Of a stretch of 64,000 nt of DNA, positions 34,337 through 45,972 are shown piece after piece. Within the stretch, counting starts at the first letter, position 1; each line of letters begins with the position of its first letter. Source of the stretch: Hyaloraphidium curvatum (Eukaryota; Monoblepharomycota; Hyaloraphidiomycetes; Hyaloraphidiales; Hyaloraphidiaceae); assembly GCA_025558095.1 (NCBI GenBank), contig JAIVFI010000010.1:372001-436000 (forward strand), given 5' to 3'. A program made the translations under genes and the position numbers. The notes under the pieces are model-generated. The model was given only the letters and a program-made list of their open reading frames with translations. It was not told the DNA's origin and did no database searches.

Positions 34337-36116
34337 CTACTTCGAAACCTGGGAGAAGGTGGCCTTGATGAAGTCGGTGGTGAGGGACTTCGGACGCTCG
34401 ATCCTGGCGCGCGGGGCGTGAGGCCGTGCAACGGTACGGAGCAACAACAGACGTACGGGAGGCCGTAGATGCGGGCCCAGATGAGGCCGTTGAGGACGCC
34501 GAGGGCGCGGGAGACGCCGAACAAGACAGTGTAGTAGTCCTGCTCGACAAAGTTGTAGTGCTGGGGAGAGCGGACGTGAGCTGCGCGAAACGGCCGGCCC
34601 TGGCGCCAGAGCGAGCCCACCTGGAGGAGGACACCCGAGTGGGCGTCGACGTTGGGCCACGGGTTCTTGGTCTTGCCCTGCTCGGTCAGGACGCCGGGCA
34701 CGATGTTGTAGAGCTGGCTGACGAGCTTGAACATGGGGTCCGTGGGCAGGTGCTTGAGCGCAAACTCGCGCTGGCACGTGTAGCGGGGGTCCGTCTTGCG
34801 GAGCACGGCGTGGCCGTAGCCCGGCACGACCTGGCCCGACTTGAGGAGCTTCCAGAGGTAGTTCTTGATGTCCTCGTCCGAGGGGTTGGTGCCGACCTCG
34901 TCCCTCATCTTGAGGATGAACCTGAGCACCTCCTGGTTGGCGAGGCCGTGGAGCGGGCCGGCCAGGCCGTTCATGGAGGCCGCGAAGGAAAGGTAGGGGT
35001 CCGAGAGCGCAGAGCCGACGAGGTGGCACGTGTGCGCCGACACGTTGCCGCCCTCGTGGTCGGTGTGGATGGTCATGTACAAACGCATGAGCTCGATGAA
35101 CTTGGGGTCGTTGTACCCGAGCAGCTTGGCGAAGTTGGCCGACCAGTCCAGGTTGGGGTCGATCTCGCCGAGCTTGCCGTCCTTGTACACGTTGCGGTAG
35201 ATGCGGGCCGCGACCAGGGGCAGCTTGGCGATGAGGTCCATCGAGTCCTCGTACACGTACTCCCAGTACTGGGACTTGCCGACGCCCGAGGCGTAGGCCT
35301 TGGCGAAGCTGCTCTCGTGCTGGAGCGCGGTGACGGCGAGCGACAGCTGGCTCATGGGGTGCAGGGTGTTGGGGCAGCGGTCCAGGATGTCCTCCACGTA
35401 GGAGGGAATGGCCGAGCGCGCGGCCCACTCGGCCGACAGGCCCTTGACCTCCTCCTTGGTCGGGACCTCGCCGGTAACCAGCAGCCAGAAGAGGCCCTCG
35501 GGGAGGGGCTCCTCGCCACCCTCGGCAGCGGGCAGGAGCTTCTGGCACTCGGGGATGCTGAGGCCGCGGAAGCGGATGCCCTGGGCATGGACTTGTCAGT
35601 GATCCTCGGGGCAGGCAGCCCGAATCAACCCCACCTCCTCCGCATCCAGCAAAGAGCCCTCCCAGATCATGCCCTTGATCCCGCGCATACCGCCGTAGGC
35701 CTATACCGCCCCGCGTGTACGCCAGTCAGCGCAAAAGGCAAGGAAGGTGGATGTGATCGCCGTACCATGTCAACGGTCACGTTGCCCAGGGACTTGGAGC
35801 CGTACTTCGTGCGCACATCCTTGACCTCGGCAACCTTGTCCGGGATGATTTCCTTGAGCCGCTCCTTGAGGCTCTGTGTGGCGCGGTTCCGAGCGGACGG
35901 TCGGAGCCGGGCCTGTCAGCTCGACTTCTGGGACCGGGCAGGCGCGCCGCGACTGGCCGAACGCCGCATCGTGGTAGCAGGCACACGAACCTTGGCCTTG
36001 GCGGTGGCGTAGCACCTGGTGGCCGCCCTGAACGACGCGGCGCCAGCGAGCTTGCTGGACGCGGGGCGCAGGCCCTGAGGAATCCAACCCGATGCGGTCC
36101 AAACAGGGGGAGCCAT
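34337..36116 (-). CDS. CIT1: Citrate synthase, mitochondrial
   Basis: Condenses oxaloacetate and acetyl-CoA to citrate. Exons (minus): 36116-35991, 35873-35766, 35700-35635, 35580-34621, 34560-34457, 34403-34337; 476 aa. A basic, Ser/Ala-rich presequence ([20 protein letters not shown]) predicts mitochondrial import. Hallmarks: [62 protein letters not shown] and [16 protein letters not shown], carrying the catalytic His and Asp region. The first intron is 117 nt. The protein ends [14 protein letters not shown], without PTS1, unlike peroxisomal paralogs. ATG 36116 is the nearest in-frame start; residues before the presequence ([11 protein letters not shown]) are atypical, so the start is tentative. 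Confidence 0.94.
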
Positions 36117-36557
36117 CGACCGTCCAGGTGTCCCGGGCCGACAATTCGCCCAAAGCAGGGGCATCCGACGCGATGCGAGCGCGGGAACGGTTAGATGGGT
36201 CCCGGTCCCTGCGCCACGCGGCCACGGCGGGCTTCCGGCCCTCCGCGACGCGCGCGGCTCTCCCGGCAAACACGCACGGCGACGAGCATCGTCTGGGAGC
36301 TCAGCATGGCGGCGGGTGCGGGGCGTGGCTGGCCGTGACGGTGTGCGGGTCGGGCCGGGAAGCGGAGCCGCGCCGGATCAAAACACGGCAATCCCTACGC
36401 GAGTCTTGCAGCGTCGGCGGTTGCGGACGCGTCCGATGGGCAGCCGGCTGCCGGGAGACCGCGGTTCATGTAGGGCGCTGGCGGCCCGGAGGGGCGGCGC
36501 TGCGGGAACGCGTTGAGGGTCGAACCACGAAACTCCGGCGTGCCCCCGACGCATCCG
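36117..36557. promoter_or_regulatory. Divergent intergenic region between citrate synthase and FAB1
   Basis: 441 bp, GC-rich, between the two start codons. It must hold both promoters. No specific element or RNA gene is recognisable. Confidence 0.45.
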
Positions 36558-39500
36558 ATGGCCGGGACGCGGCCGGGAGGCAATGCCGCGGAGGGCCTCT
36601 TTTCCTTTGCTCGGCTGGACGAGTCGGAGCCCGCGCCGTCGCCCGCCTCGGAGGCACGGACGGCGTCCCCCGGGGCCGGCATATTCTCGCGCTGGCTCTC
36701 GCGTGTCACTCCGTATGGATCGAAAGCGGCCGGGCAGCAGTCGGACGGAGCTTCGGGGAGCTCGGCGACAAGTGCGCCAAACGCCCGCCGGTTTTCCTCG
36801 ACGCCGGCCCGGTCGTCCCCCCTGGCCGCCGCGCAGTCCTCCGACCGAGCGAACTCCACCGAGACGCGGTCTACAGGCTCTGAGGCACGCTCCACGGGAT
36901 CCGAAAGCGGCAGCACTTTCTCGGGATCCAGCACGCAGACGGCAATGCCCGAGGCACGAGAGACCGTGTCGGCTATTGGCTTCAACAGACCGAGGCATGA
37001 CTCCGAAGCCGCCTCGACGACCTCATTCGGAGGGTCCAGCCCGCAGAGCAGCATCCTATCGCCCTCGGTGCACCGGGCTGGATCGGGTCGCGTTGTGTTT
37101 GGACGCCAGGGACCGGGCTCCTCGCCCCAGCGGGTGTCGACCTCCAGGGCCGACAGCGCGAGCGACTTGCTGTCGCGGAGGTACTGGATGAGCGACGAGT
37201 CGGCCAAGGAGTGCTACGACTGCAAACAGTCATTCACTGCCTTCAATCGACGCCATCACTGCAGGATATGTGGGCTCATTTTTTGCAGCAAGTGCTCGTC
37301 CAATTTCGTGCCGGGACAGCCGTTCGGGTCGGAGCGTGATGTGCGGGCGTGCAACTATTGCGCGAACCGCCTTTCCATGCCCACGGATTCCCCCATTGCT
37401 ACGCCCCGCCCTCTGAGCACGACGGAGTCGCTTCTCTTCGCGCCGCACATGCTGGAAGCTGCCGTCAACGCCATTGCGGGGATTCCGTTTCGACAGGGCA
37501 GCCGCGTCAGCGGAGATCTTGCCACCACGCCGACGGAAGCGTCCCCTGTCGCAGCCGGCATGGGTCGCCTCTTCGGCGTGCGATCGTCGCCGTCCATCAA
37601 CGAGCCGGTTCCGTCGGGGTCGGCCGAACCGGGTCTCCGCAGCAGCCAGCCCGAAACCGCTTCGATCAACCCCCCGGACGGCCCCGATCTCGCCGTTCCC
37701 AGCTCGCCCGATCGCCATTCTTCGCCGGCGCTCGTGGTGCCTTCCTCCTCGTTCGACGTCTCCGACAGCGACGCCGACGACGAGTGGAACTACGGGCTGG
37801 ATCCCGTCGGACGCGCCCCATCCAAGCGCAGCCTCCGTTCCGAGGGCGGCGCGAGCCCGCCGCCGGGGCTCGACGGCGTGAGGGCGCAGTTCATGCGGCA
37901 GCGCAGCCGCAGGACGGTGTCGGGGAAGGCAAGGGTTGCGGTCGGGAAGGACGTGTGGGAGGCGAGGAACAGGAGCGCATCTCCGGGGTCCAGGAGAACG
38001 GCGGTACCGAGGACATTCCACGAGCTGGACGTCGCAGGGACCTCGGGAGCACATTTGGTGGGTTCGCTGTCGGTAATTGCTGGCAGGTACCCTTTGGGCT
38101 CACACCACACGCACAGCGCAAGATGATCCGGCAGATTCTGTCCGAATCGCAGATCGTTGAGTCGGAGGGCTGGGACGACATCATCTTCCGGTTCTCGACC
38201 GAGGTGGCCCGCCGTGTCAACTTGGACGTCTCCGCCGGCGACGACCCCGACATCCGGCAGTACGTCAAGGTGAAGCGGATACCCGGCGGCTCGCCCTCTG
38301 GATGCGAGTACGTGAGTGGCATCGTCATCTCCAAGGCCGTCGCGCACAAGTCCATGGTCAAGCGGATCCGGAACCCCCGGATCCTCCTACTCAGCTTCCC
38401 GCTCGAGTACGAGCGGGTTGAGAACCAGTTCGTTAGCCTGGAGAGGGTGCTTGCCCAGGAGCGCGAGCACCTCGGCAACCTGGTTGCGCGGATCCGGGCG
38501 ACGGAGCCCGACGTGCTGCTGGTCAGCCGCTCCGTATCGCGCCTCGCGTCCGATTTCCTTCGGGAGGCGGGCATCGCAGTCGCTTCGAACGTAAGGCTGG
38601 AAGTGCTCGAGGCCATCGCAAGGGCGACGCAGGCGGACGTGGTTCGTTCGATCGACCGGCTGGCGTTCAATCCCCAACTGGGCACCTGCAGCGCCTTCGA
38701 AGCGCGCTACTATGCCATGCCCGACGGCAAGAGGAAGGGGTACCTGTGGTTCGAGGGATGCCCGCCCCACTTGGGTTGCACGATCGTTTTGCGCGGCGGC
38801 GATTTGGACAAGCTGACGAGGATAAAGCAGGCGGTCACGCTGATGTGCCTGGTTGTGCACAGCCTGAGGCTGGAGATGTCGCTTGTCAACGATCAGTACG
38901 CGATGATGGTTCCGGCTACCGGCGCCGACGATGCGACTGCGGCCGCGGATTCGGACGACAAAGCGGACCTTGCGAGTCTCGCAATGGAGCAAGCGGATGC
39001 GGCCGAGAATTCCAGCGTTCACGTCGGTACCGTCGACGGGTCTCGGGCGAAACTTGCGTCGAACCTCGGCGGTTCCCACGCTGCAGGGCCACCTTCCCTG
39101 CGCACGTTGGCTCTCGCTGTTGAAGATGCAGCGGCAATCCGCCGTTACTTTGCCTACTCCGGAGTCATAATCTCGGGCTCGCCTAATGTGAGGTTCCCAC
39201 CCCCGTATCCCCTCCGCCGGCGACTTTGGGAGTGCCTGGGTCATTTGGCGATATCGCGCGATACGGAGCTCTCCGAGTCTCTTGTCGCCCGCGTGCTGCG
39301 TTTGGACCATTTCGAGGTCATCGCTCCCGCCGACACTGAACAGCTGAGCCCTTTTGCACACCAGAACCTGGCCATCCTTGCCTACCTCATCTGCCCCGGG
39401 AACCCGGTGCCGTGTCAAGCGCCCGAGATCGTGAGCGTGGACTACTACGGCGCCACGGACCTCACCATCGGCCAGTTGGTGCAGGGCATGTGCGCACAGG

Positions 39501-42203
39501 CTGCGATCCGATGTGCCACGAAAGGTTGCGACAAGCCTTACCTTGCGCACTCGCGCGCCTTCGTTCACGGTCGCGGCCAAGTTGGCATGCAGGTCGAAAA
39601 GAGGCCTTGCCCGATCCGGGGGCTGGAGAACAGCATGCTCATGTGGAGTCAGTGCCGCATCTGCAACAAGTCTACGCCGTGCATAGCCATGGGCGAGGAC
39701 ACGTGGAAATTTTCGACGGGGAAGTACTTGGAGCTTACATTCTACTCCGCGGGGCTGCACTGCCGCGCGGACCTGTGCCCGCACGACGTGCAGAGGGATC
39801 ACGCGCGCTTCGTCGCCTACCGAAACCTTGCCGTGCGCTTCGAGTACGCGCCCATATTGACTTTCGAGCTCGCCACGCCGCCGTTGCGTGTGCAGTTTGA
39901 CGACGACGTCAAGATGCGGCTGAAGTCCCAGGACATGTCTTCGCTCAAGCAGACGATCGTCCGCTTCCACGACGCCATGCTCGACAGACTGAAGTCCGTC
40001 GCGGTGGGCGACACCACCGTGGCTCCCGCCAAGCTGCAGGCTTGCAGGGACGACCTGGCCGAGCTCCAACGCAAGGTCGTGGTGGAGAAGAACCAACTCC
40101 TGGACTTGCTGCAGAGCACCTTTTCCGCGTCGAGCCCCAGCGACACCTTGGCCATCAATGCGGTGCAGCGCTCCTTCGTTGCCCGATTCAAGGAGTGGGA
40201 TGCCGAGTTTCAGAACTTCGGCAAAACGTATCTCCAGCCGGAAGCAAAGGATCTGCGCCGCATGACGCTCCGCAGGGTGTTTGGGGACGATCGTGACACG
40301 ACCCCGCCGACGACGCCGTCCACCATCCCTGAGGCTTTGAGCTCTTCAGCCGGGGATGATCCTTCCCGCGGTATGCCCGGTGTGGGAGAATCCCCCAAGA
40401 TGGTACACCGTCAGTCCACGGATTGGCAGGGGTCCCGGAATGAGAGGGCTGTCGACCTCGACCTGGGCTCCCCGGTTCTCGGACTTTCATACGCGGCAGA
40501 TCCCGATGTTGACGAGGCGTCAGACTCGGAGACTCAGGACAGGGGCTACGATCTTGACGGCGTGACACTTCCCCGTCCGCCAGTGCGAGCCAATTCTCTC
40601 GAAGAGTACGGAGATTCAGCTCTGCTGGCCCCAGAGACAAAGGATACATCACCGGCAACGTCAGTTTCTCCATGGTCCGCGTACGACATCGCGCGCACCA
40701 CGGACGAAGATGGGGCTCCCGGCGTCAATGAGCTGAGCGGTGTCGTTACCGGCGACAGTCAGGATGCTACAGCAAATGCCTCGCAAGAGAAAGCGAGCCT
40801 TTTCCAGACTGTGGCTGCGCTTTGGACAGGTGCCACCGCGACTTGGCAGCCTTTGGTCAACCCCTTGTGAGTAGGCCAGCCTTGTCCGTGCTTGCCCCAA
40901 CGACCGATCCCCTCCAGTCCTCCCACAGAGCACGTTCTGCCGGATTCCTTAGTCGTAATCCGCGAAGACGAGCCGTCCTCGCTGATCGCCTACTCTCTGA
41001 GGTACGGCATCGTTCGCATCCCTGGACTTGTTTTGACTTGAGAAGCACGAGGGAGTACAAGATGCGACTCGACCTTCTCAAGGAGGCGGGTTCGGCTCAG
41101 AACATGGCGTCGGGGAAGGAGGGGCAACCGATGAAGCCCGTAGGCCCCAAAGCCTCTGTCCCGGACTCGCCGAAGGACGTTGGTGTGGCTCTTGAGGACA
41201 TGCTGCTCAAAGCCGCAGGCCACAACATGCGGATCGAAACGTCGGACGGCGCAACAGCCATGATGTGCAAGATCTTCTACGCCGAGCAGTTTGACGCTCT
41301 CCGTGAAGCGTGCGGTGTGGATCCAGCTGCGTACGTGTCGAGCTTGGCTCGTTGTCTGAAGTGGGAATCGGCTGGCGGCAAAAGCGGGTCGACATTCATG
41401 AAGACTCGAGGTGGGCCTGTCGACGCAGGTCATGCATGGCAGTCACTTACTATCCGCTTTCTTCAGACGAGCGCTTCATCATGAAGGAGCTGCCCAAGCC
41501 CGAAATGGAGGCGTTCCTCCAGCTCGCCCCGCAGTACTTCCGCTACGTCTCCCAGTCTCTTTTCCATTCTCTTCCGTCTGCGATCGCCAAAATCTTCGGG
41601 CTCTACCGTGTAAAGTTCAAGAATCCGGCGGGCAAGATTGTGAAGCTCGACGTCGCCGTCATGGAGAACCTCTGGTTCGGCCGGAAGGTCACCCGCGTGT
41701 TCGATCTGAAGGGTTCGCTGCGGAACCGCATGGTCGCAAGCACGGGCAAGGAGAACGAGGTCCTTTTGGATGAGAATCTCATCGAAAGTGGGTGTGAGGC
41801 CGGTTCGGCGGCGTTGACGCCACTAAAGTCCGCCGCAGTGATGTACAAGGAGCCTTTCTTCCTCCACCCCACGGACAAGTCGCTATTGCGAGCCTCGTTG
41901 CAGAATGATACCCTCTTCTTCACGAAGTGCAACATCATGGACTACTCCCTACTCGTTGGGGTCGATCACGCTTCGTCCCAGCTTGTCGTCGGCGTGGTAG
42001 ACTACATCCGGACCTTCACCTGGGACAAGAAGCTTGAAAGCTGGGTCAAGGAAACCGGAATTCTCGGGGGCGGGCGCGACCCGACCATCGTGGGACCCCG
42101 CCTTTACCGCAGCAGGTTCCGTGAGGCCATGGAGAAGTACTTTCTCGGCGTGCCCGACAAGTGGACCCCAGTGCCGGCAGGGACGCGGAACCTGCTGTCG
42201 TAG
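36558..42203 (+). CDS. FAB1: FAB1/PIKfyve phosphatidylinositol 3-phosphate 5-kinase
   Basis: Makes PI(3,5)P2 on late endosome/vacuole membranes. Exons: 36558-38057, 38117-40866, 40918-41001, 41046-41410, 41467-42203; 1,811 aa. Domains: FYVE finger (37195-37375; CYDCKQSF, RRHHCRICG, CSKC, CNYC); Ser-rich linker; TCP1/chaperonin-like domain (about 38380-39180; NPRILLLSFPLEYERVENQF, ADVVRSIDRLAF, GCTIVLRGG); Cys-rich Fab1 region (39480-39800); and the PIPK kinase (41100-42180; FMKTRDERFIMKELPKPE, VFDLKGSLRNRMV, IMDYSLLVG, GILGGGRDPTIVGP). The frame is open slightly upstream, but 36558 is the first ATG. The acceptor at 40917 gives FPPTEHVLPDSLVVIREDEP, the conserved kinase lead-in. Confidence 0.95.
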
Positions 42204-42368
42204 ATATTGTGTATGCTTTCGTGGTTCTGATCTGATATCTGATCATTGCGTGGCCGTGGCGCTGAGTGCGCATAGGCGAGATTCGGAGGGAAGGAAGTCC
42301 GCCGACGAGCCAGTCCGAAGGCGACCAACGGCGCGCCCAAACAAGCAGTTCCCGCACCCCGCCTAGCC

Positions 42369-45300
42369 ATGGCGGCGGCGGCGGGATCCTCCGCAGAGTC
42401 AATCAAGGTCGTGGTCCGATTCCGGCCTCAGTCAGCTCGGGAGCTCGCGTTGGTGTCGCGCTGCTCGCGTTCTGGCGGTCTTGCTGACCCCGGGCCTGTC
42501 GGCGCTGTCCCGACAACTGTTGCCATGTTCCATTGCCTGCTTCAGGGAATCTGGAGCTACATGCATTGATCTACTCGACTCGAACACGGTCCAGTTCGAG
42601 GTCAGTGCTGGCGGCGACGCCCGGGACCCCGGACAGAGTTGACAGGAGCGCCGGGTCCTCCAGCACAGGGACTATCCCGGAGTTTACTCCTTCGATCGCG
42701 CGTTTGGTCTCAATGCCAAACAGGAGGATGTGTTCGCCTTCTCGGCGCTCCCTATCGTGGAAGGTCGGGTCCAGTCCTTGCCGCGGTTGCCTCCTCAGGA
42801 GTTCACTCTGACGATGGACCAGACGTTATGAAGGGGTACAACGGGACCATCTTTGCCTATGGACAGACCGGCTCCGGGAAGGTTCGTCGCTTTGGCGGAC
42901 ATGTGCCCTGTCGGAGCCCTCATCTCGCCTCGACAGACGCACACGATGATGGGCCCGGACATCGACGACTCGACCTTGAAAGGAATCATTCCCAGGCTGG
43001 TTGAAGCTATCTTTAGCCAGATCGAGTCCTCCCCGGAAACGCTCGAGTTTGCCATTAAGGTCTCCTTCATGGAAATCTACATGGAACGGATCCGCGACCT
43101 CCTGAACCCCGTGAACGACAACCTGCCCATCCACGAGGAGAAGGGCCGGGGCGTCTTCGTGAAGGGCATGATGGAGATTTATGTTAGTCAGATCGAGGAG
43201 GTCTTTGACATCATGAAGCGGGGTCTGGTGAACCGGGCGGTGGCCTACACGAACATGAACGAGGCCAGCTCCCGTTCGCACTCCATTTTCGTCATCACAG
43301 TGCAGTGCAAGAACACGAAGGATGGGAGCAACAGGATCGGGAGGCTCTATTTGGTGGATTTGGCCGGGTCGGAGAAGATCAAAAAGACCGACGCCGCGGG
43401 CCAGACCCTGGAGGAGGCCAAGAAGATCAACAAGTCGCTTTCCGCGCTGGGAAACGTGATAAATGCGCTGACGGATGGCAAAGTGGGCGGTAACACCGCC
43501 TGTCGATGGCCGTGCTGACGCAGATCGCCTGCCAGTCTACTCACGTTCCGTACCGAGACTCCAAGCTCACGCGCATTCTTCAAGAGTCCTTGGGAGGCAA
43601 CTCGAAGACCACGCTCGTGGTGTGCTGCTCACCGTCTTCATACAACGACATGGAGACGCTGTCTGCCCTGCGTTTTGGAATGCGGGCAAAGACAATCAAG
43701 AACAAGGCGCGTGTGAACCAGGAGCTCAGTCCGGCGGAGCTCAAGGCTGCTCTGAAGAAGACGAAGGCGGACCTGGAAACGTTCAAGTCGTATGCGTCCC
43801 TTCTCGAGGGCGAAGTCGTTGTCTGGCGGGCAGGCGGGACGGTTCCGCCCGAGAAGTTCGCCCTCCTGGGCAATCGGCCTGACGCGCCCGCTTTGAGCGA
43901 TGCGCTCGCTTCCGTCAACGCCGCTGCCCTGCCGGAGATCACCGGGCGCTCGGCCACGCCAACCGTGCCCGACGAGGAGCGCGAGGATTTCCTGCGGCGC
44001 GAGAACGAGCTCTCGGATCAGCTTGCCGAAAAGGAACGGGATCTGAACAGCATGACCCGAATGGTCGAGCAGCTGAAGAACGAACTTGGCTCCGTCATTG
44101 CGCGCGAAACGCGATTGCTGAAGGAAAGCAAGGAGAACACCGCGGCGCTGGCCGAGGTCAAGATTCGGCTCGAGAAGGCGGAGTTTAACGCCAGGGAAGC
44201 TGTCATTACAGCAGACAGCTTAAAGGAAAGGGTCGGCGAGCTTGCGGAGGAGAACGAGGACCTCAAGGTAGGAGGCGACGGGGCTTCCCTGAGGGGAATT
44301 TGACCCGTCCCCGCCCAGAAACAACTTGTTGCGGTGCAAGCCCAACAAAGTAGCATCAATGATCTCGAACGAGAGAAGAAACGCCTGGCAACCATCGGGA
44401 AGATTATGGCGGAGCTTTCGCCTGACGTCAGCATTGATGAACGGGAAGCGCAGATTCGTGGCGCCCTCGCAAAGCTCGGAGGAGAACCTACCGACATTGA
44501 TGCCTTGTCGGTTCCTTTCGAAGAGATGCGGAAGAAGCTTGCCGCGGCCGAGAGCAGGAACGCTGCGCTGATGGAGGAAATGGCGCAGCTGCAGCGTTCG
44601 GGAGCAGAACAGGAGGAGCTTCGGGCGCAGTTGATGGAGGCTGAGGTCAGTCTGGCAAGGCTTTCCGAGGAGTACTCGGCACTTCTGGAAAAGAAGATTG
44701 CTCAGGAGAGCGAGACCAACGAGACGGCAACTGCTGTGCAGGAACTGACGGTACGTCGACCCGCTTTCCTTTGCTTGATCCGCTCATCGCTCCGGATTGC
44801 CCCAGAATCGCTTGGAAGCGCAGTTCAAAAGCAAGCTGGAACGGCGGGAGAGCGAGATTGAGGCCTTCCAGAAGGAACTCGTTCGGAAGGAGGAGTCGTT
44901 GCAGAAACTCACCAAGCTTCTCGGTGCGGAGAAGACGACGAACGAGGAGCTCAAGGCCACGATCGAGGAACTTCGCGCCAGCATACCTAAGGATGTCACT
45001 CCTTCGGAGCTGCTGAAGAAGGAAGCCGACCTGGAAAAGATTCGCAAGCAGATGGTATGCGGTCACAAGTCGTGCGTCGAGCGTCTTCCCTTACGCCATG
45101 GCGTTTCGCAGGCGCAGCAGCTTGCCGAGTTTGATAGCATGAAGAAGAAGCTCATGCAGAACCTGCAGCAGCGCGTGGATAAGGTCATTGAGATGGAGAT
45201 CTCTTTGGACGAAACGCGCGAGCAGTACAACAGCGTCATCCGCAGTGCAAGCACGAAGGAACAGCAGCGGAAGATGACTTTCTTGGAGCGGAATCTGGAG

Positions 45301-45830
45301 CAGCTCATGTCGGTGCAGAAGGAGGTGCGTGGCCACGTGATCGCTTTCGGATCGCTGGTGACGCGCGGACACCGCAGCTCGTCGACCAGAACACTAACTT
45401 GAAGAAGGAGGTCACGGTAGCCGAACGGAAGTTGGCCGCGCGGAACGAGCGCATTCAAACACTGGAATCGTTACTCATCGACGCTCAGGAGAAGTTCCGC
45501 AGCCAGCAGACGAAGTTTGAAGCGGAACTTGGGGCACTCCGCAAGCAGCTGCAGGATGCCGTGGAAGCCCTTGAGAGGGAAAGGAGCGGACAGCACGGCG
45601 ACTGGCTCCACGGATCCAGTCGGATCGCAAAACCGGTTCGAGGCGGCCGCGCCGTCGAGGAAGATTCGGCGCCGGCGCCGGATCCCTTGACTGCCTCTAA
45701 TTCGTGGATCGGAGGCGGATCCGCTGGTGGGATTGCCGGGACTTTGGGGAAAACCGCAAGCACGTCTAGTGTAAGCGCGGCATCTACTCTCGCCGGTTCG
45801 GACCGGCGATCATGGTTCTGGACGAAATGA
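42369..45830 (+). CDS. KIF5: Conventional kinesin heavy chain (kinesin-1)
   Basis: Plus-end-directed microtubule motor. Exons: 42369-42448, 42546-42600, 42646-42763, 42823-42881, 42937-43482, 43536-44267, 44319-44750, 44806-45054, 45112-45324, 45378-45830; 978 aa. The motor has IKVVVRFRPQ, YSFDRAF, FAYGQTGSGKTHTM (P-loop), NEASSRSHSIF (switch I), VDLAGSEKI (switch II) and HVPYRDSKLTRIL. The neck and stalk are long heptad-rich coiled coils (43960-45600). The tail carries RIAKPVRGG (about 45620-45643), corresponding to the autoinhibitory IAK motif of kinesin-1. The first intron (42449-42545, 97 nt) uses a GTTGGT donor. The 45-nt intron at 42601-42645 was chosen because it keeps frame. Confidence 0.93.
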
Positions 45831-45972
45831 GCTACGTCTGAGTCTTATTGTATTATCGTCGTCGATACCGATGTTAGATTTTCGCGAACAGGCAGAGGCA
45901 GACGTCCCGAGCCGTGATCGATCGGGACCGAACCGTCACGCGACACTCACGCGACGTCGTCCGCCTCCCGCC

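Noticed and set aside
34426..36012. 528-aa plus-strand open frame
   Set aside because: Antisense to citrate synthase, Val/Leu/Glu-rich shadow composition typical of high-GC DNA, no motif.
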